64,000 nucleotides of DNA, taken from contig JADJTI010000004.1 of assembly GCA_016711265.1 (NCBI GenBank), positions 620,001 through 684,000 of the forward strand. Direction: 5' to 3'. Source of the stretch: Austwickia sp. (GTDB taxonomy: Bacteria; Actinomycetota; Actinomycetes; Actinomycetales; Dermatophilaceae). The notes below the pieces were generated by a model. That model did no database searches. It was not told the DNA's origin and saw nothing but the letters and a program-made list of their open reading frames with translations. This document shows positions 26,904 through 34,627 of this stretch, piece after piece. Position 1 is the first letter of the stretch, and each line of letters opens with the position of its first letter. Both the position numbers and the translations under genes were made by a program.

Positions 26904-27994
26904 GCATGAACCCAGGACCGGCGGTAGCGAGCAACCGTTGGGCGGCCTGGCTGACCGCGAATGAGCCGGCCCGGTACAACCTGGCCTCCAAGGTCGGCTG
27001 GGACGCGTTCGTGCAGGCTGCCGCCCGCGAGCCCTTGGAGCTGCTCTCACGTGCCCAGATGGGCCGTCTCAGTGGTGAGGAGCTGGAGGACTACAACGAC
27101 GCCCGGGCGGTGTGGAACGCCAACCCTCCCACCGTGGCGACCGCCCAGCTGGCCGGTGCCTACAGCGTGATCGACCAGGTGATGGCCTCGGGTCGGCGTG
27201 ATGCGGACAAGCTGCGCGGGTCGGTCGTCATCGACGCCGCGCCCGCGCTGGGCAAGACCACCATCGCCACCCGGTATGCCCGCGAGTTCCACCGCAAGGT
27301 CATCCGCCGCCACGGGCCGCACACCCCCGAGGGACACCAGCGGTTGCCGGTGGTCTACCTGCCGCTGAGCGCGGGCACCACTCTCAAGGGTCTGAACACC
27401 AAGCTGTTGCGCTTCTACGGCCACCCGGCCGCCGGTCGGAACACCCGGGCCGAGCTGGGGGCGCTGGCGGTGGACTGTGTGGCGTCCTGCCAGACCCAGA
27501 TGATCGTGATCGACGACCTGCACTTCATCGACTTCCGGCACCGCAACGGCCAGGAGGTCTCAAACCATCTCAAAGGCCTGGCCAACGAAATGCCGGTGAC
27601 GTTCCTGTACGTCGGGGTGCGGCTGCGGGAGAAGAAGTTCTTCGACGAAGGCCTCCTCGGTGAGGACGCCGCCTACGCCCAGACCTCCCGGCGCGCCACC
27701 CGCTGCGTGGTGGCGCCGTTCTCGATCACCACCACCACCGGTGCGCGTGCCTGGAGCGCGCTGCTGGCCGCGCTGGAGCAGCACGTTCTTCTGGCCGACT
27801 CCCGACCGGGCATGCTCACCGACCACGCCGACGTCCTGCACCGGCGCACCCAGGGTTGCATCGGCTCGCTGACCAACCTGCTGGACCGGGTCTGCTACCT
27901 GGCCATCGCCACCGGTATCGAGACCATCACCGGCGAGCTCATCGAGACCGTCACCATCGACAATGCCGCCGAGCATCTCAGCCACAGCGCCTGA
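26900..27994 (+). CDS. tnsC: TnsC/TniB-like AAA+ ATPase
   Basis: A 364-residue regulator ATPase. The Walker A region is SVVIDAAPALGKTTIATRYA (residues about 110-128), Walker B is QMIVIDDLHFIDF, and the sensor region is FLYVGVRLREKKFF. It belongs to the TniB/TnsC group that forms filaments on target DNA and activates the transposase. ATGA overlap with tnsB. Its own 3' end overlaps tniQ by 32 bp, so the module is a single translationally coupled operon. Confidence 0.92.
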   Translation: MSMNPGPAVASNRWAAWLTANEPARYNLASKVGWDAFVQAAAREPLELLSRAQMGRLSGEELEDYNDARAVWNANPPTVATAQLAGAYSVIDQVMASGRRDADKLRGSVVIDAAPALGKTTIATRYAREFHRKVIRRHGPHTPEGHQRLPVVYLPLSAGTTLKGLNTKLLRFYGHPAAGRNTRAELGALAVDCVASCQTQMIVIDDLHFIDFRHRNGQEVSNHLKGLANEMPVTFLYVGVRLREKKFFDEGLLGEDAAYAQTSRRATRCVVAPFSITTTTGARAWSALLAALEQHVLLADSRPGMLTDHADVLHRRTQGCIGSLTNLLDRVCYLAIATGIETITGELIETVTIDNAAEHLSHSA

Positions 27995-29744
27995 TCCCTT
28001 GCCCCGGCCGGTCACCGGGCGTGCCCGGGCGCGACTGGTCCCCGGCGGGTACGACATCACCCGGCTCCCGCTGACCGTGCCTCCGGCCGCCGGGGAGCAG
28101 CTGGCGTCGTGGCTGGCCCGGTTGGCCCACCGATACAGGCTGCCGGTCTCAGGTCTTCTGAGCGAGCTCGGCGTGCCGGTCGTGGCCGGCCCGGCATCCC
28201 GCGTCGAGGCGCACCTGTACCCATACGTCCAGACCCTGGCCAACGCGGCGGGGCTCGATCATCTACGACCGGGCACCGACGGCGGCGATGATGCACTGTC
28301 CGCCCAGCTGGCCCGCTACCTCGGTGCCTATCACGGCCGGGGCCAGGTCGCCCCGGACCGGACCCGCTTCTGCCCCTCCTGCCTCGCCGAGACCGGCGGC
28401 ATCTGGCAGCAGGCCTGGGCGGCACCGCTGAACCTGATCTGCACGACGCACCGACGGCTCCTGGTCCGCCGCTGCCCGGCGTGCCACCGCGCACGGTTCA
28501 CCAGCTCGGCATGGATGACCCACGACACCGCCCCCTGGGTCTGCAGCGAACCCCCGCCCGGACAGCACACCCCACGGACCAGATACCAGGTGTGCGGGCA
28601 CGACCTACGCGAGACCACCTCGCCGCCGGTGAATCAGGACGTGGCGGCTCTGCAGGCGTGGCTGCACGCCCTGGCCCGGCACGCCCAGAAGGACCCGGCA
28701 CACGTCACCCAGGCCTGCGGCATCGAGGTGCCCCACGCGGACCTGTTCGACGCCGCTCTCGAGCTCGTCGTCGAACGACTCGGCGACGTCAAGCACCTGA
28801 CCCGTCCCGGCCGCGCCGCCGGCGACCTGCTGGACGCGGTCCTGACCGCACGAGAAGTGATCGCACAACCGGACCCGACCGCCGCGGGAGAGGTCGCCGA
28901 CCGGCAAGGGCTGCTGCACCCGGCCGGCCAGGTCACCCCGATCGGCCCCGACCACGTCCTGACCAAACGCCGGCGCAACCCTCTGCTGGCCGCCGTCCGT
29001 CTCATCTCCCTGAGCGAGCGACTACCTGCCAGCAGCCAACTGGTCTTCCGCACCGGCAGCGACCACCCGCGCTACCCCTGCCCTACCCAGCACGGTGTGC
29101 CCGCCCCGGCGCCGGGACAGGCCCGGTTGGCATGGATTCCGCAGCTGCTCTGGCCCGGCACGCTGCACCCGTGGATCCGCGACAGCGACTACCGGGACCG
29201 GGCCGCCGCCAGCATGCTGCTGGCCAAGGTCGGCAGCCCCCGGCCCTGGCGACTGATCGCGATCGACCTCGGCCTACCGGCCTCGTTCGCGGTCCACCCA
29301 CCGAACCTGGTCCGGCACCTGCGCCGAGTCGGGGCCTGGCCGGCCGTGCTGCGCCGCCTGGATGAGGTTGCGACCCTCCTGGAGGCCGCTCCCCCGCCGA
29401 TCGATTACCAGACCCGCCGGTGGATCGCCGCCGACCAGGACCTGCTCGTCGCCGCGGTGAACCACACCCGCAGCCTCCTCGGCCCGTGCCACGGCTGGGT
29501 CAGCACCAGCGCCCTGGTCGAGCTGTTCTGGTCCGTCTACACCGGCGGTGACCTCCGGCTGGCCACCCCCACCGCGGGAACCCTGCTCAACCCCGACCTG
29601 TACCACCGCGACGACGAGGAGGGCGCCCACACCGACCCGACCGCCGACCCCGACCTGGCCCGATTCCTGGCCATGGTTGTCGCCGCCGTGGCCGAGGCGG
29701 CCGGTCACAACCCGGGCGAACCGTTGGCGTGGCGACCTCCTTGA
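27963..29744 (+). CDS. tniQ: TniQ/TnsD-family target-selection protein
   Basis: A 593-residue protein. After a short leader the TniQ domain begins (ITRLPLTVPPAAGEQLASWLARLAHRYRL). A Cys/His zinc-binding region follows at about residues 135-180: RFCPSCLAETGGIWQQAW, LICTTHRRLLVRRCPACH. The long C-terminal part, with more helix-turn-helix-like stretches, is typical of the larger TnsD-type members that recognise a fixed DNA site. It is much longer than the short TniQ of CRISPR-guided transposons. Its target here could be the ACCAC site upstream of dnaK, which is inference. Confidence 0.9.
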   Translation: MPPSISATAPDPLPRPVTGRARARLVPGGYDITRLPLTVPPAAGEQLASWLARLAHRYRLPVSGLLSELGVPVVAGPASRVEAHLYPYVQTLANAAGLDHLRPGTDGGDDALSAQLARYLGAYHGRGQVAPDRTRFCPSCLAETGGIWQQAWAAPLNLICTTHRRLLVRRCPACHRARFTSSAWMTHDTAPWVCSEPPPGQHTPRTRYQVCGHDLRETTSPPVNQDVAALQAWLHALARHAQKDPAHVTQACGIEVPHADLFDAALELVVERLGDVKHLTRPGRAAGDLLDAVLTAREVIAQPDPTAAGEVADRQGLLHPAGQVTPIGPDHVLTKRRRNPLLAAVRLISLSERLPASSQLVFRTGSDHPRYPCPTQHGVPAPAPGQARLAWIPQLLWPGTLHPWIRDSDYRDRAAASMLLAKVGSPRPWRLIAIDLGLPASFAVHPPNLVRHLRRVGAWPAVLRRLDEVATLLEAAPPPIDYQTRRWIAADQDLLVAAVNHTRSLLGPCHGWVSTSALVELFWSVYTGGDLRLATPTAGTLLNPDLYHRDDEEGAHTDPTADPDLARFLAMVVAAVAEAAGHNPGEPLAWRPP

Positions 29745-29759
29745 AGCAGCCACGCGCCG

Positions 29760-30146
29760 GTGCCGGCACGGCCGCCGGTACGAGACGACACCGGGGCAGC
29801 GCCTGGACTGCCCCGGTCCGCGCGCTGGGACCACTCCACGGCCATCAGCAGGACCGTCAGCATCCTTCTTGCCGAGGACGACGTGCCGGCGCAGGCCTTC
29901 TCACCGGCTGCGGCGGCCGTCCTGGCCAGCACGTTCGGCATCACCAACCCCGACCTCCTGGCCCAGCTGCTCCCCACCGTGCGCGCCACCTACCAGGCGC
30001 TGCGCGGGCTCCCGCATGACAAGCACATCGTCGACCCGCTCGTTCAGCGACAGATCCGCCACACCCTCACCCTCGACAGAGAGGCCCCACCCAGGGCCGG
30101 CCACATCACCTGGGAACTGGACGGGCACCACCGAGCGGCGACCTGA
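29760..30146 (+). CDS. Small helical protein following tniQ, unknown function
   Basis: A 128-residue frame 15 bp after tniQ. The N-terminal 30 residues are low-complexity. The remainder (TVSILLAEDDVPAQAFSPAAAAVLASTFG, then NPDLLAQLLPTVRATYQALRGL) is soluble and largely helical and shows no motif I recognise. Overlapping frames exist in this GC-rich stretch, so the start is uncertain. Its place directly behind the transposition operon makes an accessory transposition or regulatory role possible, but nothing in the sequence proves it. Confidence 0.45.
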   Translation: MPARPPVRDDTGAAPGLPRSARWDHSTAISRTVSILLAEDDVPAQAFSPAAAAVLASTFGITNPDLLAQLLPTVRATYQALRGLPHDKHIVDPLVQRQIRHTLTLDREAPPRAGHITWELDGHHRAAT

Positions 30147-30283
30147 CACCCGAGGCTGGGCACAACCGCCGGAGCCGGGCGGCCAGTGCCGGGTCGGCTC
30201 GACCGCGACCACCCGCACTTCCGCGACTGACGAGCTCCCCTCTGCCTGGGCATCCCGAAGGTCACTTCACGCTACCCTGCAGG

Positions 30284-30772
30284 ATGGCTGAGCTTGCGAT
30301 CGTCCTGGCGGCGCTCTCTTTGCTCGTCTCACTGGCTGCGGCTTGGTACGCGAGAAGTTCGTCGATCGCCACGGCGTCGATGGCCGAAGTGGAGCAGCGC
30401 CGCTCTGCCCGCGAGGAGAAGGAGACCACTTCGGCTCGACTGCTGATGCGGGAGAACTCCGACTGGATCCAGATCTGGAACCTTGGCCAGGCGACGGCAT
30501 ACGACATTTCAGTGACCTACCCAGGCCTGCTCTTTCAGACGCTCATGGAGGACGACGAGGCTGGCCTGCAGATAGCACCAGGCGACATGCTCGAACTGAT
30601 GCCGCTTGTCGATTGGGATCACCCGCGCAATGACCACACCGGCGACGGCCGCCGAGGAGGGACGATGGGCGTCCCACGTTGGCCCCTTGATCTCGCTTGG
30701 CGTGATGGCGAGGGTCGGCACCAAGTCAAACGCAGAGTAGCGCCGCCTGCCGAGGGCGATGGCGGAGACTGA
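30284..30772 (+). CDS. Single-pass membrane protein, cargo of element 1
   Basis: A 162-residue protein with one N-terminal hydrophobic helix (LAIVLAALSLLVSLAAAWYA), then a charged helix (MAEVEQRRSAREEKET) and a small soluble domain (DWIQIWNLGQATAYDISVTYPG) that resembles an extracellular-type beta sandwich facing the cytoplasm. No family recognised. Codon use is less GC-biased than that of the chromosomal genes nearby, as in the next two genes. A 137-bp gap without a gene precedes it. Confidence 0.6.
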   Translation: MAELAIVLAALSLLVSLAAAWYARSSSIATASMAEVEQRRSAREEKETTSARLLMRENSDWIQIWNLGQATAYDISVTYPGLLFQTLMEDDEAGLQIAPGDMLELMPLVDWDHPRNDHTGDGRRGGTMGVPRWPLDLAWRDGEGRHQVKRRVAPPAEGDGGD

Positions 30773-30853
30773 GCGGCCACGACAGTGTGTTGACGTCCTG
30801 ACGAAACGTGTCTCACCGGACCTGACACGTTCGGTGTCGGCATACTTCAATCC

Positions 30854-31729
30854 ATGACTCCCCAAGCAGGCCTGCAAGGCATCCTCGACAAGGTCGCCGC
30901 CCGGATGGTGGCAGACTTCGAGGCCAGTGCGGTCGTGGAACACCGCGGCTCCAAGGGAACAGTCCGCGAAGATGCCGTGCGAGCCTTCCTAGCGGACTAC
31001 CTGCCGCGATCGGCGACCGTAACTGGCAGCGGTGAACTCCTGGCCACCACCGGTGAGGTGTCGGGGCAGTGTGACGTCATGATCCTGGATGCCGGGACGC
31101 CCCCCTTGTGGAAGGAGGAAAGCTACCGGATAGCTCCGATCGAGTGCTGCTACGCCACGATCGAGGTGAAGTCGAACCTCACCGGTCCCGAGCTGAAGAA
31201 AGCCTGGAACGCTGCCAAGAAAGTGAAGTCGCTTCCCCGACGCGCTTACCTAGAGGACCCCAGCCCCATCGCCTATACCCGCACGGCCTATGGTCGTCAG
31301 GTCGACGCGATGCCTCCTCAGGTCCACGTCTTCGCCTACAGCAGTGTCTCGTTGGATGCCCTCGGCGAAGAACTGGCTTCCCTTGCGCAGGACGGTGATG
31401 ACCACTCATTGGGGATCGACTCGGTCTGCGTGCTCGACAAGGGACTCATCACCTGGGCCACCCTGGGCACCGGCGGACTGGGGATGCGGCTTCCGGACTC
31501 CAACGTAGCGGCCTACCAGGCCACCCCCGGCCAGGTACTGCTCTACCTGGTCACAGTGTTGAACAAGCACCTGGCAACGGCGACGGTGAACCCAAAGTTT
31601 GACATCGCCGGCTACATCACCGGGTCCCTCGGGGATCTGTACGGGATGTGGCCGGAGTTCCCTCCTGCAACGTGGGACGCGGTACGGCCGGAGGTGTTCC
31701 GCATCTTGGCAGAGCGCCAGCAGGACTGA
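30854..31729 (+). CDS. DUF6602-like PD-(D/E)XK nuclease-type protein, cargo of element 1
   Basis: A 291-residue protein. Residues 20-115 carry a restriction-endonuclease-like core: EHRGSKGTVREDAVRAFLADYLP (helix with Glu), GQCDVMILD (Asp) and CYATIEVKSNLTG (Glu-x-Lys), the D...ExK pattern of the fold. It resembles proteins annotated as DUF6602, found in defence-rich regions. The C-terminal half has no recognised motif. It lies between a membrane protein and a 164-residue protein on the same strand, probably as one cargo block. Confidence 0.65.
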   Translation: MTPQAGLQGILDKVAARMVADFEASAVVEHRGSKGTVREDAVRAFLADYLPRSATVTGSGELLATTGEVSGQCDVMILDAGTPPLWKEESYRIAPIECCYATIEVKSNLTGPELKKAWNAAKKVKSLPRRAYLEDPSPIAYTRTAYGRQVDAMPPQVHVFAYSSVSLDALGEELASLAQDGDDHSLGIDSVCVLDKGLITWATLGTGGLGMRLPDSNVAAYQATPGQVLLYLVTVLNKHLATATVNPKFDIAGYITGSLGDLYGMWPEFPPATWDAVRPEVFRILAERQQD

Positions 31730-31751
31730 CGGACACTGACCCTGAGAATGG

Positions 31752-32246
31752 ATGCTGATCATGCGATACCGGTTGACTGGAGTCGCTACCCCCGTGGGTG
31801 GTGGCCAGTGGGAGCGGAAGGACGATGATCGTGAGATCGCCCGGCGGGTGCTGAACATGCTTGCCGATCGACGCATGCTCTGGAAGGACTTCTCGTTGGA
31901 GATCGAGGAGCACTGCGTCACGTCAGCCAATCGAGTACGCGAGGGGATCGGTTCGCACCTCGACAACCCCGAGATCACCCCGGAACTTGCCAGGCAATTC
32001 CAACTATTGCAACGACTGTTCCGTGACTTCGTTGACGAGGTTGGCCCTGCTGGAGATGGCGGACACATGAGGTACTACGCGACCGACCCACTGTCGATGG
32101 CCCTGGGTCGACTGCGTGGGCTGGTAGGCGTCCAGGTGGGCGAGATGGCAGCGAAGTACGAGCTGGAGGTCTCAGACGAGCTTGCCACGATCGTGCCCGA
32201 TCAGGCGGGTTGGTTCTTCGAGCGCTTCGAGCCGGAAGACCGCTGA
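31752..32246 (+). CDS. Small soluble protein (DUF6650-like), cargo of element 1
   Basis: A 164-residue protein starting MLIMRYRLTGVATPVGG, with a helical body (REIARRVLNMLADRRMLWKDFSLEIEEHC). The beginning resembles proteins annotated as DUF6650, which is a weak recollection rather than a proven match. It starts 22 bp after the nuclease-like gene, so the two are probably co-transcribed. A second ATG at 31761 is an alternative start. Confidence 0.5.
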   Translation: MLIMRYRLTGVATPVGGGQWERKDDDREIARRVLNMLADRRMLWKDFSLEIEEHCVTSANRVREGIGSHLDNPEITPELARQFQLLQRLFRDFVDEVGPAGDGGHMRYYATDPLSMALGRLRGLVGVQVGEMAAKYELEVSDELATIVPDQAGWFFERFEPEDR

Positions 32247-32298
32247 TGAGCGTGCCGGTTCTCTCTTCGTTGGGCCAGCTCGGATCCCGGGACGACGT

Positions 32299-32396
32299 GA
32301 GGATTCCGACAGTTGGTGAGGCAAGCGGCGTCTCACGAAGATGTCAACCCGGAGGTCAGCGCCTCGCGCCAGTGACAGGTCGCGCGAGAACCTACA
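32299..32396 (+). repeat. Right end of element 1
   Basis: Begins GAGGATTCCGACAGTTGGTGAG and ends GCGCGAGAACCTACA, the inverted form of the TGTAGGTTCTCG left tip. It shares its first 25 bp, the GTCTCAC block and the GGTCAGCG block with the right end at 36932-37032. A 17-bp spacer, 32397-32413, separates it from the next left end. Confidence 0.8.
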
Positions 32397-32413
32397 GTCC
32401 CCCCACCACGCGC

Positions 32414-32490
32414 TGTTAGGTTCCGGCGAAGTTGGCAGTGATCTCATCCTTCTGCCAGCGGCCTGTCAGAAGTCTCAACGGCAGTGACCC
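32414..32490 (+). repeat. Left end of element 2
   Basis: TGTTAGGTTCCGGCGAAGTTGGCAGTG is followed by ATCTCAT, TCTGCCAGCG, CCTGTCAG, GTCTCA and GGCAGTG. This follows the order and spacing of the element 1 left end, with roughly four in five bases conserved. Confidence 0.75.
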
Positions 32491-32526
32491 CGGCTGCGTG
32501 TCGGTGCCCGCGCCTAACCTGTAAGC

Positions 32527-33627
32527 GTGGACGACTCTGAAACTGCGGGCATCCCGGAGCACCAGGGCGAGACGGAAGATCTTGACGTCAGGCTCGCTCG
32601 CGCGATCCTGGACAGGGAGCGGGAGCTGCTCGCCGAGGGGATCAGCGCGGACGAGAGTGCAAGACTCGCAGATGAGTATGGCGAGTCCTCGCTGAGGCGG
32701 GTCGCCTCACTGGGCCTGCCGGAACTCCGCTCCGACCTCAGCGACCGGGTCTCCGGCCTTGAAGAGATGACCACCGAGTACCTGACCACCCTGTCGCGGC
32801 ACTGGGCCAGCGCACTTGACCAGTACCGGCTTGCCGCCGAGTGCTGCAGGCTCGTGGGGATCCGGCTGTGGAAGCACGCGGTCGAGGAGGACCTGGGACG
32901 CGAACGGCTCGACCTGCAGTCGGCTCTGGCCGGGACGTGGGCACGCTCGGTGCGCACCGGCGTCGAGGTCGACGTTCTGCTGCGCGCCGGCTTGCCTCGA
33001 GGCGCGGCGGCTCGGGCTCGGACCATGCACGAGCTCGCGGTGACCGCGTTCGTTATGAGTGAGTACGGCGTTCTCGATGAACACGTTGGCCTGGGTAGCC
33101 GCTACGTCGCCTACGGCGCTGTCAAAGTCTGGAGGGACGCCGAGGAGTACCAGAAGCACGCACTGCGGCTGGGCACGGAGCCACTCACAGACGACGAAAT
33201 GGCCCGGTACCGAAGCGAGTACGACGAAGCCGTCAGCGCGTATCCGCGTCTGGATCGCCCCAACGGGTGGGCTGCGCAACTTCCCGGTTATCGACGCGGG
33301 TCGTTCGAGGAGCTCGAACAACTGGCCGGCCTCGACCACTTCAGGCCGTACTACTCATGGTTCAGCCACGAAGTGCACAGCAACGTGAAGGGGGACCGAC
33401 TCAACATGGTCACTAGCCCCGACGGACGGGCCTACCATCTCGGCCCTCGGATGGACGGCCTCGCTGACCCGGCCCACGCGGCACTTCGCGCTCTTCACCA
33501 AGTTGTGGCCGCTTGGGGCTCAATCATGGACCTCAAGGCGATGGACGTGGTTTACCTGCAAGCGGGTCGTCTCCTCGTCGACGAGGCCGCCGATGCCCTG
33601 GTTGCGGCTGAAAGGGGCCTCGCTTGA
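32527..33627 (+). CDS. DUF5677-family protein, cargo of element 2
   Basis: A 366-residue helical protein starting at GTG 32527. The C-terminal half has the DUF5677 pattern, with ARARTMHELAVTAFVMSEYG and later FEELEQLAGLDHFRPYYSWFSHEVHSN, including the conserved HE..V..FV and S..VH elements. The N-terminal 110 residues are charged helices. The biochemical role is unknown. Its stop codon overlaps the TTG start of the HNH-like gene, so the two are a translationally coupled pair. Confidence 0.7.
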   Translation: MDDSETAGIPEHQGETEDLDVRLARAILDRERELLAEGISADESARLADEYGESSLRRVASLGLPELRSDLSDRVSGLEEMTTEYLTTLSRHWASALDQYRLAAECCRLVGIRLWKHAVEEDLGRERLDLQSALAGTWARSVRTGVEVDVLLRAGLPRGAAARARTMHELAVTAFVMSEYGVLDEHVGLGSRYVAYGAVKVWRDAEEYQKHALRLGTEPLTDDEMARYRSEYDEAVSAYPRLDRPNGWAAQLPGYRRGSFEELEQLAGLDHFRPYYSWFSHEVHSNVKGDRLNMVTSPDGRAYHLGPRMDGLADPAHAALRALHQVVAAWGSIMDLKAMDVVYLQAGRLLVDEAADALVAAERGLA

Positions 33628-34400
33628 ACTCTCTGCCGGCAGCTGCTGGTGATGCGCAATGGCCTCCAGCATTGGCGCACCTCCGTGTTACTCCGGACGG
33701 GCGGTGCTGGTGGTGCCGGGCTTCCACAGCGACCACTAGTGAGCACAAGTTCAAGAGGACAGACCTGGCAGGCATGCTCGGAGAGGCCGATTCGCTCCTC
33801 TGGGGCGACAGTGATGGACGCCGCCGAAACCTCCGGGGACGGAGTGCCATCACCCGGGACCGTCATGGAGTCATCAAGGACCCCAAGTCCCTCTGCGAGG
33901 CGTGCAACACCAACCGCTCTCGCCCGCTTGACCTTGCCTACGACGAGTTTTCGCTGGCAGTGCGGCGTACCCGTAGGTGGTCACGGAAGCTGAACCTGGA
34001 AGCGATCTACGGGCAGGCGTGGCAGTTCCGCTCACTAGACCTCGGCCGCTATTACGCCAAGCACTTCGGATGTCGGATGGTCCGGACGGGCATCGAGGTT
34101 CCCGGCTCCCTCCGCGCGTTCCTGGACGGTGCCGTAGATCTCCACGACTCCACCATGACGCTCTGTACCACCGCAGATGTCCGGCGAAACCTCCATAGGG
34201 GTTTGAGCATTACAGGCGACTTCATCGAGGTCGACCGTGCCGCCACTGAAATCCGGCGCTGTGTCATGGCAGCTTTCGTCGGACGGGTCGGAGTCCGCTA
34301 CGAGTGGCGAGCAGACGCAACAGAGGCCCCGACTTCTTTCTTCCACGGCGCCCGCCCGCGGATTGCGAGATACCGCCAGGACGAGGACCTCCTCCGGTAG
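33624..34400 (+). CDS. HNH-nuclease-like protein, cargo of element 2
   Basis: A 258-residue protein from TTG 33624, overlapping the previous gene (TTGA). Residues 28-110 show a zinc-type HNH arrangement: GRCWWCRASTATTSEHKFKR gives a CxxC and the central His, and SLCEACNTNRSRPLDLAYD gives a second CxxC and the N/R residues. The remainder (RYYAKHFGCRMVRTGIEVPG) is uncharacterised. It could be the effector of a two-gene defence or maintenance module with the DUF5677 protein; this is inference from pairing and location. Confidence 0.68.
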   Translation: MNSLPAAAGDAQWPPALAHLRVTPDGRCWWCRASTATTSEHKFKRTDLAGMLGEADSLLWGDSDGRRRNLRGRSAITRDRHGVIKDPKSLCEACNTNRSRPLDLAYDEFSLAVRRTRRWSRKLNLEAIYGQAWQFRSLDLGRYYAKHFGCRMVRTGIEVPGSLRAFLDGAVDLHDSTMTLCTTADVRRNLHRGLSITGDFIEVDRAATEIRRCVMAAFVGRVGVRYEWRADATEAPTSFFHGARPRIARYRQDEDLLR

Positions 34401-34415
34401 GACGCGCGTCCGCCC

Positions 34416-34512
34416 AAGGATTCTGACAAGTTGGTGGCGCGGTCGGCGTCTCGATGAGCCGTCATCGCAGGCCAACGGCCTGCGATGATGACAAGCCGCG
34501 CGAGAACCTACA
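34416..34512 (+). repeat. Right end of element 2, with internal 12-bp hairpin
   Basis: Starts AAGGATTCTGACAAGTTGGTGG and ends CGCGAGAACCTACA. It contains a perfect hairpin (arms 34462-34473 and 34477-34488, loop AAC) 60 bp after the HNH gene, which probably acts as its terminator. Only 4 bp (GGCT) separate it from the next left tip. Confidence 0.75.
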
Positions 34513-34516
34513 GGCT

Positions 34517-34595
34517 TGTAGGAACCACGGTTTCGTGTCACCGTCTCAATTTCGTGGCACCGGCGTGTCACCGTGTCTCAGTTTCGTGTCACCAC
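34517..34595 (+). repeat. Left end of element 3 with variant TnsB boxes
   Basis: Boxes TTTCGTGTCACC (34531), TTTCGTGGCACC (34550) and TTTCGTGTCACC (34582) alternate with GTCTCA at 34543 and 34575 and GCGTGTCA at 34563. The scaffold and spacing match the element 1 left end to within 1 bp, but the box sequence is TTTCGTGNCACC instead of TCTGNCAGTG. Confidence 0.75.
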
Positions 34596-34627
34596 GAACA
34601 CTGGGGCTCGTGGGTGCGAAGGACCCG

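Larger units (their letters stand above)
24087..32396 (+). mobile_element. Element 1: tnsA*-tnsB-tnsC-tniQ with nuclease cargo
   Basis: Bounded by left end 24087-24170 and right end 32299-32396. It carries the four-gene transposition module in the order tnsA (nonsense-mutated), tnsB, tnsC, tniQ with overlapping starts, followed by four cargo genes (29760, 30284, 30854, 31752). No CRISPR array or cas gene and no tnsE-like gene was found in it. The sequence after its right tip (GTCCC) does not match ACCAC directly; an ACCAC occurs 8 bp further on. Confidence 0.85.
32414..34512 (+). mobile_element. Element 2: transposase-less Tn7-like cargo unit
   Basis: About 2.1 kb bounded by a left end (tip TGTTAGGTTCCGG) and a right end (tip CGCGAGAACCTACA), containing only a DUF5677 gene and an overlapping HNH-like gene. 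With no transposition gene of its own it could move only in trans. Its left-end boxes match those of element 1, so TnsB of element 1 is the plausible partner. Confidence 0.75.

Noticed and set aside
32397..32413. Direct 5-bp duplications around each inner element
   Set aside because: The flanks GTCCC, CGCGC, GGCTT and AGGCT do not match one another, so separate insertion duplications for the inner units cannot be shown.
34524..34528. ACCAC inside the left end of element 3 as a further target duplication
   Set aside because: Using it as the junction would remove the TGTAGG tip and break the otherwise conserved 26-27 bp distance to GTCTCA; a 5-mer can occur by chance.
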